Position numbers and translations under genes: made by a program
From: an uncultured Paracoccaceae bacterium
GTDB lineage: Bacteria; Pseudomonadota; Alphaproteobacteria; Rhodobacterales; Rhodobacteraceae
Assembly (NCBI GenBank): GCA_947502145.1
Contig: CANMYO010000002.1
Span: forward strand, 841,078 to 905,077
DNA length: 64,000 bases
Reading direction: 5' to 3'
Part shown: piece by piece, positions 18,414 through 25,804 of the stretch
How positions within the stretch are numbered: position 1 is the first letter of the stretch
How the letters are laid out: each line of letters opens with the position of its first letter
The notes under the pieces: model-generated
What the model was told of the DNA's origin: nothing
Seen by the model: the letters and a program-made list of their open reading frames with translations, nothing else
Database searches by the model: none

Positions 18414-18557
18414 ATGACCAACACGCTCGCCATCTGGCTCGTTTCCCTGATCGCGGGATTCTTCCTGCTCGATCATTACGTGCTGGAATGGGGTGCAGGC
18501 GTTGCCGCACTCCGTGCATTGCTCGATTTGATACGCTGGTTGGCCTTTTGGCGTTAG
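18414..18557 (+). CDS. 47-residue membrane microprotein before gap copy 2
   Basis: A short reading frame from ATG 18414 to TAG 18557. The translation begins MTNTLAIWLVSLIAGFFLLD and ends LLDLIRWLAFWR: one strong membrane segment (about 4-20), a short linker with two acidic residues, and an amphipathic C-terminal segment rich in Trp and Leu. I recall similar small proteins ahead of gap genes in Rhodobacterales, which supports it being real. It ends 84 bases before gap copy 2 in the same direction. The function is unknown; no strong ribosome site is visible. Confidence 0.6.
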   Translation: MTNTLAIWLVSLIAGFFLLDHYVLEWGAGVAALRALLDLIRWLAFWR

Positions 18558-18575
18558 TCTGAGCGTGATCAAAGG

Positions 18576-18614
18576 TTGACCTTCCGGCTTAAATCGCAAT
18601 GTTAGCGCCAACAT
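18576..18614 (+). promoter_or_regulatory. Promoter of gap copy 2 overlapped by a LacI-family-type operator
   Basis: TTGACC at 18576-18581 is a good -35 element. The -10 position, 17 bases on (about 18599-18604), falls inside the 16-base palindrome ATGTTAGCGCCAACAT at 18599-18614. A bound repressor would block the promoter. The core matches the two sites upstream of gap copy 1. Confidence 0.5.
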
Positions 18615-18641
18615 CAACGCCAACTCCCAAAGGAGACTCCC

Positions 18642-19643
18642 ATGGCTGTTAAAGTCGCCATTAACGGTTTCGGTCGTATCGGACGTAACGTCCTGCGGGC
18701 CATCATTGAATCAGGTCGCACGGATATTGAGGTTGTTGCCATCAACGATCTTGGTCCGGTCGAAACCAACGCGCATTTGCTGCGTTACGATTCGGTGCAT
18801 GGCCGGTTCCCGGCAGAAGTTACGACCACCGAGGATACTATTGACGTGGGCCGGGGCCCAATAAAAGTTACAGCTATCCGTAATCCGGCTGACCTGCCCT
18901 GGTCGGATGTGGACGTCGTAATGGAATGCACTGGTATCTTTACCAGCAAGGAATCCTGTCAGGCGCACCTTGATAACGGTTCCAGCCGCGTGCTGATATC
19001 CGCCCCGGGCAAGAATGCGGACAAGACGATCGTTTACGGTGTAAATGACGACTCGCTGACGGCAGATGACATTGTTGTCTCAAATGCGTCTTGCACGACC
19101 AACTGCCTGTCACCTGTCGCCATGGTGCTGAATGACGCTGTTGGCATCACCAAGGGCTTCATGACCACAATCCACAGCTATACCGGCGACCAGCCGACAC
19201 TGGATACCATGCACAAGGACCTTTACCGCGCCCGTGCCGCGGCCCTGTCGATGATCCCAACGTCAACAGGTGCGGCCAAGGCCGTTGGTCTGGTTCTGCC
19301 GGAACTGAATGGCAAACTCGACGGCGTCGCAATCCGGGTGCCAACACCGAATGTTTCGGTCGTAGACCTGACATTCGAGGCCAGCAAAGCCACCACAGTG
19401 GCAGAGGTCAATGCCGCGATCATCGCTGCCGCTGACGGCCCGCTCAAAGGGGTGCTTGGCTATACCGATCAGCCGCTTGTCAGCAGCGACTTCAATCATG
19501 ATCCGCATTCGTCGATCTTCCACCTTGATCAAACCAAGGTGCTGGACGGCAACATGGTCCGTATCCTGAGCTGGTATGACAACGAATGGGGCTTCTCCAA
19601 CCGCATGAGCGATACCGCCGTCGCCATGGGCAAACTGATCTGA
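18642..19643 (+). CDS. gap: Type I glyceraldehyde-3-phosphate dehydrogenase, copy 2 (NAD-type)
   Basis: A 333-residue GAPDH of glycolysis. It has INGFGRIGR at about 7-15, the NAD-selecting INDLGP at 34-39 and the catalytic Cys in SNASCTTNC (about 151-159). It differs widely from copy 1 in the cofactor loop and at TLDTMH. The ATG follows AAAGGAGACTCCC, an excellent ribosome site, suggesting high expression. A LacI-type operator covers its promoter, and an intrinsic terminator follows at 19662-19678. Confidence 0.95.
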   Translation: MAVKVAINGFGRIGRNVLRAIIESGRTDIEVVAINDLGPVETNAHLLRYDSVHGRFPAEVTTTEDTIDVGRGPIKVTAIRNPADLPWSDVDVVMECTGIFTSKESCQAHLDNGSSRVLISAPGKNADKTIVYGVNDDSLTADDIVVSNASCTTNCLSPVAMVLNDAVGITKGFMTTIHSYTGDQPTLDTMHKDLYRARAAALSMIPTSTGAAKAVGLVLPELNGKLDGVAIRVPTPNVSVVDLTFEASKATTVAEVNAAIIAAADGPLKGVLGYTDQPLVSSDFNHDPHSSIFHLDQTKVLDGNMVRILSWYDNEWGFSNRMSDTAVAMGKLI

Positions 19644-19661
19644 AATTAGGCAGTACTTGCA

Positions 19662-19678
19662 AAAAGGGCCGCCCTTTT
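19662..19678 (+). terminator. Intrinsic terminator of gap copy 2
   Basis: AAAAGGG (19662-19668), three-base loop, CCCTTTT (19672-19678), then CTGTTTG. It lies 19 bases after the stop. Confidence 0.65.
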
Positions 19679-19851
19679 CTGTTTGTGCACAATGAAAGAG
19701 CAACTTGCATCTATTTGGCAAGGAATGACTTTTTCGTAAAGATCGCTATGCGTTTTCTGCATTCCTGATCTACCAAACAGTGCGTTGTGCTGCGCCGCAG
19801 CATCGCTAAATGATGCCTCAAGACATAACCGAACCTTGAAAGGATCTTCAC

Positions 19852-20010
19852 ATGACTATGTTACATTCGGTTCGCTCCGCCCTGCAAAAACGCGCAGCCT
19901 ACCAACGCACCAAGAACGAAATCCGCGCCATGTCACTTGATGTGGCACTGGACCTTGGCATCTTCCGCGAAGATGCCAGCAAGATCGCAGCCAAGGCCAT
20001 TTACGGCTAA
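19852..20010 (+). CDS. DUF1127 small basic protein
   Basis: A 52-residue protein, starting at ATG 19852 with AAAGGATC at an ideal distance. The first 25 residues are basic and the rest (SLDVALDLGIFREDASKIAAKAIYG) is the conserved tail of Rhodobacterales DUF1127 proteins. Related genes in Rhodobacter are stress-induced, and their mRNA or protein acts in RNA metabolism. An intrinsic terminator-like hairpin follows 22 bases after the stop, so it is probably a monocistronic unit. Whether this copy is regulatory is not known. Confidence 0.8.
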   Translation: MTMLHSVRSALQKRAAYQRTKNEIRAMSLDVALDLGIFREDASKIAAKAIYG

Positions 20011-20032
20011 ATCTGGCGAATTCGACAAAAAC

Positions 20033-20056
20033 ATGCCGTCCCATTCGGGGCGGCAT
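20033..20056 (+). terminator. Terminator-like hairpin after the DUF1127 gene
   Basis: Ten-base-pair stem with one G-T pair (20033-20042 with 20047-20056) and loop ATTC, flanked by AAAAAC upstream and TTTGC downstream. It sits between convergent genes and may serve both. Confidence 0.65.
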
Positions 20057-20061
20057 TTGCG

Positions 20062-20832
20062 TCAGAACTGGCGAAAGAAATCATCAAGTCTGGCTTTGTA
20101 GGATGGGGCGCGATGCAGGTCGTTATGCCCCGCCTCTTCAATCTCGGCAAAGCTGACTGTAACACCTGCGGCGGTCAGTGCCGCCTGCAAACGGCGGGCA
20201 TCCGCGATTGGCACGATAGCATCCCGGCCGCCATGAATAATTGTAACGGGTGCAGTGATGTCCGGCGCATAGGCGATGCTGTCCCACCTTTGCACACCTG
20301 GCAGGTGACAGGCTGGCAGCTTGGCCGTTCGCGCCATAACCTCGCACATGCGGGCAAAGGGCGCATTCAGCATGACGCCCAGCACGTCCCGCTCTGCGGC
20401 GACATGTTGCGCCAGTGAGGCCCCCAGCGACACGCCATGTACCACCACTGGACGTCCAGTGCGTTCCGCCAGCCAGTCATGCGCAATAAGGGCCTGCGCC
20501 TTCAGCCCCGCCTCTGTCGCGCCGCCGGGGATACCACCGCCGCCCGGATACTGCAGTGCGACAACAAAGTGATCCGCACGCTGGTGATAGATCAGATCGC
20601 TTTCGAAATAGGCCAGCGTCCCACCGTTGCCCATCAGGTACAGCACCGGCTGCCCCCTGCCCTCTGACACAGCCAGATAAGCATCACCCGCGGTGATCTG
20701 TTCATAACCCGGCGTGCCCATCGGCACATCGCCAAACGGGTAGATGAACATCGGGTGCAGCACCACCATCAGCGCTGCATAGGCAAGGTAGGCCCCAATA
20801 ATCACGGCAATCGCCCTAGCTATTGACCACAT
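20062..20832 (-). CDS. Membrane-anchored alpha/beta hydrolase
   Basis: A 256-residue protein with an N-terminal membrane anchor (about 5-27) and an alpha/beta-hydrolase domain. The nucleophile is Ser135 in GVSLG; the acid is probably the Asp of HGGRDAIVP (about 203) and the base the His of EAGHNDLH near 235. This is a classic Ser-Asp-His triad, but the substrate cannot be read from the sequence. The start overlaps the end of coaD by 17 bases, suggesting co-expression. Related proteins resemble the BEM46/ABHD13 group. Confidence 0.82.
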   Translation of the reverse strand: MWSIARAIAVIIGAYLAYAALMVVLHPMFIYPFGDVPMGTPGYEQITAGDAYLAVSEGRGQPVLYLMGNGGTLAYFESDLIYHQRADHFVVALQYPGGGGIPGGATEAGLKAQALIAHDWLAERTGRPVVVHGVSLGASLAQHVAAERDVLGVMLNAPFARMCEVMARTAKLPACHLPGVQRWDSIAYAPDITAPVTIIHGGRDAIVPIADARRLQAALTAAGVTVSFAEIEEAGHNDLHRAPSYKARLDDFFRQF

Positions 20833-21316
20833 ACTTTCGGATCAGCGCCTCTTTGACCGCCGGTGTCACAAATTTGCTGACATCGCCGCCAAGGCGGCAA
20901 ATCTCTTTGACAAGTTTCGAGGCAATGGCCTGATTCTTCGCATCTGCCATTAGGAACACCGTCTCAATTGAATTATCCAGCGATCGGTTCATGCCGACCA
21001 TTTGGAATTCATACTCAAAATCGGCCACCGCACGCAAACCCCGGATGATCACAGTCGCCCCGGTATCCCGCGCACAGTCGATCAGCAGGTTTTCAAACGG
21101 ATGTACGACAATCTCGGTGCCCGTAGCGGCCCCCAGTGGAACACATTCGCTACGGATCATCTCGACCCGCTCTTCGAGCGAAAACAACGGTCCCTTGTCA
21201 CGGTTAATGGCCACGCCGATAACCAGCTTGTCGACAAGCGAACAGGCGCGCCGAATAATATCAATATGTCCGTGGGTGACCGGATCAAACGTGCCCGGAT
21301 ACAGGCCTGTGCGCAT
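20816..21316 (-). CDS. coaD: Phosphopantetheine adenylyltransferase
   Basis: A 166-residue enzyme that joins ATP and 4'-phosphopantetheine to form dephospho-CoA. The nucleotidyltransferase motif appears as YPGTFDPVTHGHIDI (6-20, with the HxGH histidines) and the C-terminal ATP site appears as ASKLVKEICRLGG (about 133-145). The loop IIRGLRAVADFEYE (about 90-103) is also typical. Length matches the family exactly. Confidence 0.97.
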   Translation of the reverse strand: MRTGLYPGTFDPVTHGHIDIIRRACSLVDKLVIGVAINRDKGPLFSLEERVEMIRSECVPLGAATGTEIVVHPFENLLIDCARDTGATVIIRGLRAVADFEYEFQMVGMNRSLDNSIETVFLMADAKNQAIASKLVKEICRLGGDVSKFVTPAVKEALIRKYVVNS

Positions 21317-21387
21317 CTTGGCACCTCATCTTGACGTCATTTCGCGCCACGCAACATGATTGGGCCACCAAGGGCAACCCAAAAACC

Positions 21388-21825
21388 TCAATGGCCCATG
21401 ATCATGCCCTGAAGTGCGTCCTTTTCCATCGACAGCTCAGCCAGCCGCGCCTTGACCACATCCCCTATAGAAATCAGTCCGACCATCTTGTCGCCATCCA
21501 TCACGGGCATGTGGCGGAACCGACCGTCGGTCATCTTCTTGAGAACCGCATCCGCGCTATCATCTGCGGTGCAGGTGATCAGCTTGGACGTCATCAGCGC
21601 CGACACGGATTCCGTCAGGCAACCGGCCCCGCGTTTTCCCAGCTCGCGCACAATGTCGCGCTCAGACAGGATCCCGTCCAGGCTGCTGCCGTCTTTTGAC
21701 ACGACCACGGTCCCAATCCGCTTGTCGGACAAAATCTTCGCGGCCTCTGACACCGTGTCGCCGGGCTTAACCGAAATTACGCCCCCCGCACCGCCTTTGG
21801 ATGTCAGGATTTGTTTCACCAGCAT
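21388..21825 (-). CDS. Two-CBS-domain protein
   Basis: A 145-residue protein made of a CBS pair (about 12-70 and 77-135), each ending in the usual ILSERD or LISIGDVVK segment. CBS pairs sense adenosyl nucleotides such as AMP, ATP or NADH, but stand-alone versions have no defined partner. It follows the LysR gene at 21850 on the same strand by 24 bases and may be in the same operon. No catalytic domain is attached. Confidence 0.88.
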   Translation of the reverse strand: MLVKQILTSKGGAGGVISVKPGDTVSEAAKILSDKRIGTVVVSKDGSSLDGILSERDIVRELGKRGAGCLTESVSALMTSKLITCTADDSADAVLKKMTDGRFRHMPVMDGDKMVGLISIGDVVKARLAELSMEKDALQGMIMGH

Positions 21826-21849
21826 GTTGGTCTCCTTCGAATTTATCGG

Positions 21850-22764
21850 TCAAGCGTCCTCCACGGATTGCCCCTCTGTCAAGACAACGAGGTGTTCAAG
21901 CCGGGCGACTTCGGCCTTTAACGCTATCATCAGCGCCTCTGCAAAGCGGGTCAGCCGCTCTGATGGGCGATCCGCCGCATGTCTGACCAGATAGAATGAC
22001 CGGGTCAGTGACAGCGCATCCGTCAACACCCGGCGCAATTCCGGCGCACTTGGCAATGCAAAGTCATGGACAATCCCAATCCCGCCCCGGGCGCGCAGCA
22101 TCTGCAGTTGCACCGCGACGGAATTCGATGCCATGCGCACGCCATCCGCGGCAAGCGGCCCAAGGTAATCAAGCTCCTTGTCAAAGATCATATCCGGGAT
22201 GTAGCCCACAATCGGCAATTGCCGCACGGCGACCAGCGATGTCGGCGGCAGGTCATCCGCGTGCATCGCCAAATGCAGCTGATAATCGGTGACCTTTTGC
22301 ACGGTCAACCGCCCCGCAGCCGGGGGGCTGACCGTGATCGCCATATCAGCCTCGCGCCGGGACAGATTTACCACCCGCGGCAGGGCCAGAACCTGCACCT
22401 CCAACCCCGGATGATCACGGCTCAGCGCCGCGCAGACTTGCGGCAGCAGATAATTTGCGCACCCGTCTGGCGCCCCAATCCTGATCTGTCCCGACAGGCC
22501 GGGACCATCAGCCTGCCCCGGTTCCAGCGCGCGGATCAGCGCCCCTTCGGCGGCCTCTGCTTCTTCTCGCACGCGCTGACCACGATCCGTCAGCCGATAG
22601 CCCTGCGGTGATTTGATGAACAGCGCCGCTTCCAACCGTTCTTCTAGACGCGCAATCCGGCGCGACAGCGTTGCCGGGTCCATTTGCAGCCCCGGCGCTG
22701 CGCCGGTCAGGCTCTCGGCGCGGGCCACAGCCAGGAATATCCGCAAATCATCCCAGTTTTGCAT
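21850..22764 (-). CDS. LysR-family regulator divergent from mmsA
   Basis: A 304-residue LysR protein: HTH at about 5-62 (with DPATLSRRIARLEERL as recognition helix region) and a substrate-binding domain. ATG 22764 is chosen because GAGGATGAAGCG lies just upstream; the longer form adds a non-conserved acidic tail. It is divergent from mmsA with 108 bases between, so it probably controls valine catabolism, perhaps sensing a pathway acid or CoA ester. This is inference from position. Confidence 0.88.
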   Translation of the reverse strand: MQNWDDLRIFLAVARAESLTGAAPGLQMDPATLSRRIARLEERLEAALFIKSPQGYRLTDRGQRVREEAEAAEGALIRALEPGQADGPGLSGQIRIGAPDGCANYLLPQVCAALSRDHPGLEVQVLALPRVVNLSRREADMAITVSPPAAGRLTVQKVTDYQLHLAMHADDLPPTSLVAVRQLPIVGYIPDMIFDKELDYLGPLAADGVRMASNSVAVQLQMLRARGGIGIVHDFALPSAPELRRVLTDALSLTRSFYLVRHAADRPSERLTRFAEALMIALKAEVARLEHLVVLTEGQSVEDA

Positions 22765-22872
22765 CGCTTCATCCTCATCGTCCCGACAAATTCGCAAAAT
22801 CTCTTTGGGATATTGATCCTTTTACACACAAAAGCGCAAGACTACACTGCCGCCAACCATAGTGAGGATTCC

Positions 22873-24372
22873 ATGCAAGAACTGACCCATTATATCAACG
22901 GCGCCCAGGTCAAAGGCACCTCCGGCCGTTTTGCCGAAGTCTTCAACCCCGCGACAGGTGAGGTGCAGGCCAAGGTGCCGCTGGCCAGTGCGGCGGAAAT
23001 GTCCAAGGCAGTTGAAATCGCAGCTGCCGCGCAACCAGCATGGGCGGCGGTGAATCCTCAGCGCCGCGCCAGGGTGATGATGAAGTTTGTCAGCCTGCTG
23101 AATGACAACATGGACAAACTGGCCGAAGCGCTCAGCCGTGAGCATGGCAAGACACTGCCCGATGCAGCCGGCGACGTGCAGCGTGGCCTCGAAGTCGTCG
23201 AATATTGCATCGGTGCACCGGAACTGCTCAAGGGTGACTTTACCGACAGTGCCGGCCCCGGCATTGACATGTATTCGATGAAACAGGCGCTTGGTGTTTG
23301 TGCCGGCATCACGCCATTCAACTTCCCCGCAATGATCCCGATGTGGATGTTTGCCCCTGCGATCGCCTGTGGCAATGCCTTTATCCTCAAGCCCTCCGAA
23401 CGTGATCCATCGGTGCCGCTGATGCTGGCCGCACTGATGGAAGACGCTGGGCTGCCAAAAGGGATCCTGCAAGTCGTGAACGGCGACAAGGATGCGGTTG
23501 ACGCGATCCTCGATAATGAGGTGATCCAATCGGTCGGCTTTGTCGGCTCCACACCAATTGCCGAATATATCTATGCCCGTGGCTGCGCCAACGGCAAGCG
23601 GGTCCAGTGTTTTGGCGGTGCCAAGAACCACATGATCATCATGCCCGATGCGGATATGGATCAGGCCGCTGACGCGCTTGTTGGTGCCGGCTATGGCGCC
23701 GCGGGTGAAAGATGCATGGCGATCTCGGTTGCCGTGCCAGTGGGCGACGAAACGGCTGACCGTCTGATTGAAAAGCTGATTCCCCGGGTCGAGGCCCTCA
23801 AGGTGGGGCCCTATACCTCTGGCAGTGACGTTGACTACGGTCCTGTCGTGACCGCCGCCGCCAAGGCCAATATCGAACGTCTGGTGCAAACCGGCATTGA
23901 TCAGGGTGCCAAACTTGTTGTCGATGGCCGTGACTTCAGCCTGCAGGGGTATGAGAACGGTTTTTTTGTCGGCGCGCATCTTTTTGATCACGCAACCAAA
24001 GACATGGACATCTATAAGCAGGAAATCTTTGGCCCCGTCCTGACAACCGTGCGCGCGCAATCCTACGAAGAGGCGATCGGACTTGCGATGGATCACGAAT
24101 ACGGCAACGGCACAGCAATCTATACCCGTGACGGCGATACGGCACGTGACTTTGCCAATCGCATCAACATTGGCATGGTTGGCGTGAATGTCCCCATCCC
24201 GGTGCCGCTGGCCTATCACACCTTCGGGGGCTGGAAAAAATCTGCATTCGGCGACCTTAATCAGCATGGCCCGGATGCGTTCAAATTCTACACCCGCACC
24301 AAGACCGTCACGGCGCGCTGGCCGTCGGGGATCAAGGAAGGTGGGGAATTCTCAATCCCCGTCATGGAATAA
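22873..24372 (+). CDS. mmsA: Methylmalonate-semialdehyde dehydrogenase (CoA acylating)
   Basis: A 499-residue aldehyde dehydrogenase that converts (methyl)malonate semialdehyde to propionyl- or acetyl-CoA in valine breakdown. The catalytic cysteine is Cys281 in GERCMA, and the active-site Asn252 is in GGAKNH. The general-base Glu of ordinary aldehyde dehydrogenases is absent, as expected for the CoA-acylating class. The ATG at 22873 follows GTGAGGATTCC; an upstream in-frame extension would overlap the divergent LysR gene and is rejected. A strong terminator follows. Confidence 0.95.
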   Translation: MQELTHYINGAQVKGTSGRFAEVFNPATGEVQAKVPLASAAEMSKAVEIAAAAQPAWAAVNPQRRARVMMKFVSLLNDNMDKLAEALSREHGKTLPDAAGDVQRGLEVVEYCIGAPELLKGDFTDSAGPGIDMYSMKQALGVCAGITPFNFPAMIPMWMFAPAIACGNAFILKPSERDPSVPLMLAALMEDAGLPKGILQVVNGDKDAVDAILDNEVIQSVGFVGSTPIAEYIYARGCANGKRVQCFGGAKNHMIIMPDADMDQAADALVGAGYGAAGERCMAISVAVPVGDETADRLIEKLIPRVEALKVGPYTSGSDVDYGPVVTAAAKANIERLVQTGIDQGAKLVVDGRDFSLQGYENGFFVGAHLFDHATKDMDIYKQEIFGPVLTTVRAQSYEEAIGLAMDHEYGNGTAIYTRDGDTARDFANRINIGMVGVNVPIPVPLAYHTFGGWKKSAFGDLNQHGPDAFKFYTRTKTVTARWPSGIKEGGEFSIPVME

Positions 24373-24379
24373 TTCACGG

Positions 24380-24408
24380 GGCCCGGTTATGCCGGGCCTT
24401 TTCTTTTC
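24380..24408 (+). terminator. Intrinsic terminator of mmsA
   Basis: Perfect 7-base stem (24380-24386 with 24392-24398), five-base loop and TTTTCTTTTC. It separates mmsA from the downstream cupredoxin gene. Confidence 0.85.
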
Positions 24409-24474
24409 ATGAAAGTGAAACTCTTTTCAACGCTGATGCGTGGCTTCAGCACAATTCAACAGATGGAGCTTCTT

Positions 24475-24822
24475 ATGACACACCCAAACCGTCGCAAATT
24501 TCTGCGCCTTGCCGCGCTTTCTGCTGCCGTTCCTTTTGCCGCTGCAACAGCTGCAAAAGCGGCGAGCCACGCAACCGCGCATACGGTCAGTATCGAGGGG
24601 TTTGCCTTTGTTCCTGCCAGCATCACAATCAAACCCGGCGACACGGTGATGTTTGTCAACAATGACGGCGCGCCACATACGGCAACGGCCGACAATGGCG
24701 CCTTTGACACTGGGCGGCTAAGCAAAGGGCAATCCGCCTCGCTGACATTCAACGCGGCAGGGTCTTTCAGCTACTTCTGTGCGGTGCACCCAAATATGAA
24801 GGGCAGCATCACCATCGCCTGA
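24475..24822 (+). CDS. Tat-exported cupredoxin (amicyanin/pseudoazurin-like)
   Basis: A 115-residue type I copper protein. It has a twin-arginine signal (RRKFLR at 6-11, hydrophobic core to AKA near 29). The four copper ligands are visible: His68 (APHTAT), Cys102, His105 and Met108 in YFCAVHPNM. Such proteins shuttle electrons in the periplasm. The ATG at 24475 is preferred because it starts the Tat signal; the longer version adds 22 unrelated residues. The gene stands alone with a terminator on each side, inside an otherwise valine-catabolic region; its redox partner is not evident. Confidence 0.9.
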   Translation: MTHPNRRKFLRLAALSAAVPFAAATAAKAASHATAHTVSIEGFAFVPASITIKPGDTVMFVNNDGAPHTATADNGAFDTGRLSKGQSASLTFNAAGSFSYFCAVHPNMKGSITIA

Positions 24823-24844
24823 TCGCAGACACCCGCAAACAAAG

Positions 24845-24870
24845 AAGGGCGGTCCAGTGGACCGCCCTTT
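24845..24870 (+). terminator. Bidirectional terminator between cupredoxin and VPLPA-CTERM genes
   Basis: Perfect 11-base stem AAGGGCGGTCC (24845-24855) with its complement (24859-24869), loop of three, then TCGC. The A-rich left side gives a T-run for the opposite strand as well. Confidence 0.75.
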
Positions 24871-24889
24871 CGCAATTCTATTGTTTCGT

Positions 24890-25477
24890 TCAGGCTTTGC
24901 GGCGGCGCCGCATCAAGCCCAGACCACCAAGACCCGCGATGAGCATCAGGCCGGCTGCTGGTACGGGCACCGTCGCCATCTTGCCAAACAACACCGTGTG
25001 CGACAGGCCGTTTTGGTTGTTAAAACTCTTCCAGTCAAAGCTGCCAACGTCAGAGATGCTGAATGCCACCCAATCTGGGGACTGTTGCGCCGTGCCGCCA
25101 AATTTGAATGCAAGGATCAAATCGGTCCAGCCGCTGAGCGCGCCGATGGTTACCGTACCCATCAACCCAGCGTTCGTATCGCCAGTGATCAGCGTTGTAC
25201 CGTCACCTGTATCGGCGATTTCCTTCAGACCGGCAATCACGGCGCCAACAGCGTTGAACGTGTTGCTGCCATTTGCGCCGACCAGAATCGGATCATTGGT
25301 ACCGTTACCGGTGTTGCCTTCGCCATATGCATAGCAGGACACCGTTGCAGTTGCCGAGGTCAGCTCAACCGAGCGGGTCTGCCCTTGATAGGAAATGGCG
25401 GGGCAAATGGCCGCTGACGCGCCAGACGCGACAAGCATGGAAACTGCGAATGTGATGCCAGAGATAATCTTTTTCAT
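24890..25477 (-). CDS. VPLPA-CTERM sorting-signal protein
   Basis: A 195-residue secreted protein. It has a signal peptide (cleavage near GASA-AI), a mature domain with cysteines near residues 25 and 48, and a C-terminal sorting signal: VPVPAAG, a hydrophobic helix and the basic RRRRK end. This is the VPLPA-CTERM type handled by an exosortase (XrtD type) that is not in this window. The ATG at 25477 follows GGTGAG. The mature domain is Gly/Thr/Asn-rich and beta-like, typical of extracellular matrix or biofilm proteins, but no specific function is recognisable. Confidence 0.85.
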   Translation of the reverse strand: MKKIISGITFAVSMLVASGASAAICPAISYQGQTRSVELTSATATVSCYAYGEGNTGNGTNDPILVGANGSNTFNAVGAVIAGLKEIADTGDGTTLITGDTNAGLMGTVTIGALSGWTDLILAFKFGGTAQQSPDWVAFSISDVGSFDWKSFNNQNGLSHTVLFGKMATVPVPAAGLMLIAGLGGLGLMRRRRKA

Positions 25478-25570
25478 CGAACTCACCAAAAATCATACCA
25501 GGGTCCAAAATCCGACCCACTTGACACAAAGTTAACACATTTGGCCGGCCAACGTAAGGCACGCGACCAC

Positions 25571-25615
25571 CGTTTTGGCCTGCTTTTTGAGGAAAAAGGG
25601 CACGTTTTGGCCTGC
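25571..25615. repeat. Direct repeat of 13 bases in the CTERM-echA gap
   Basis: CGTTTTGGCCTGC occurs at 25571-25583 and again at 25603-25615, 32 bases apart (three helical turns). The whole 327-base gap 25478-25804 is AT-richer than its surroundings and has no reading frame that looks real. The repeat may be a regulator site. Confidence 0.4.
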
Positions 25616-25804
25616 GACACGCCTTTTCTTCAACACTTGTACACTTCCGGGAAGGCGCGCTGTCCCAAAGGCAAGTTGCAACAAAATCGATTCGCGCGCC
25701 GAATTTAACCTTGTAGAGAACGCGTGACACTGGTTTATTAAACAAGTGTTCAATTCCATTGCCGCGGCTGTTATGACCCAATTTGACAATCGCCAGAGGC
25801 TCGC

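Noticed and set aside
22684..22872. N-terminal extension of MmsA
   Set aside because: It overlaps the divergent LysR gene and its promoter region; ATG 22873 has a good ribosome site and normal family length.
22822..24267. 481-codon minus-strand frame opposite mmsA
   Set aside because: Pure shadow of mmsA; His/Gly/Cys-rich translation without domains.
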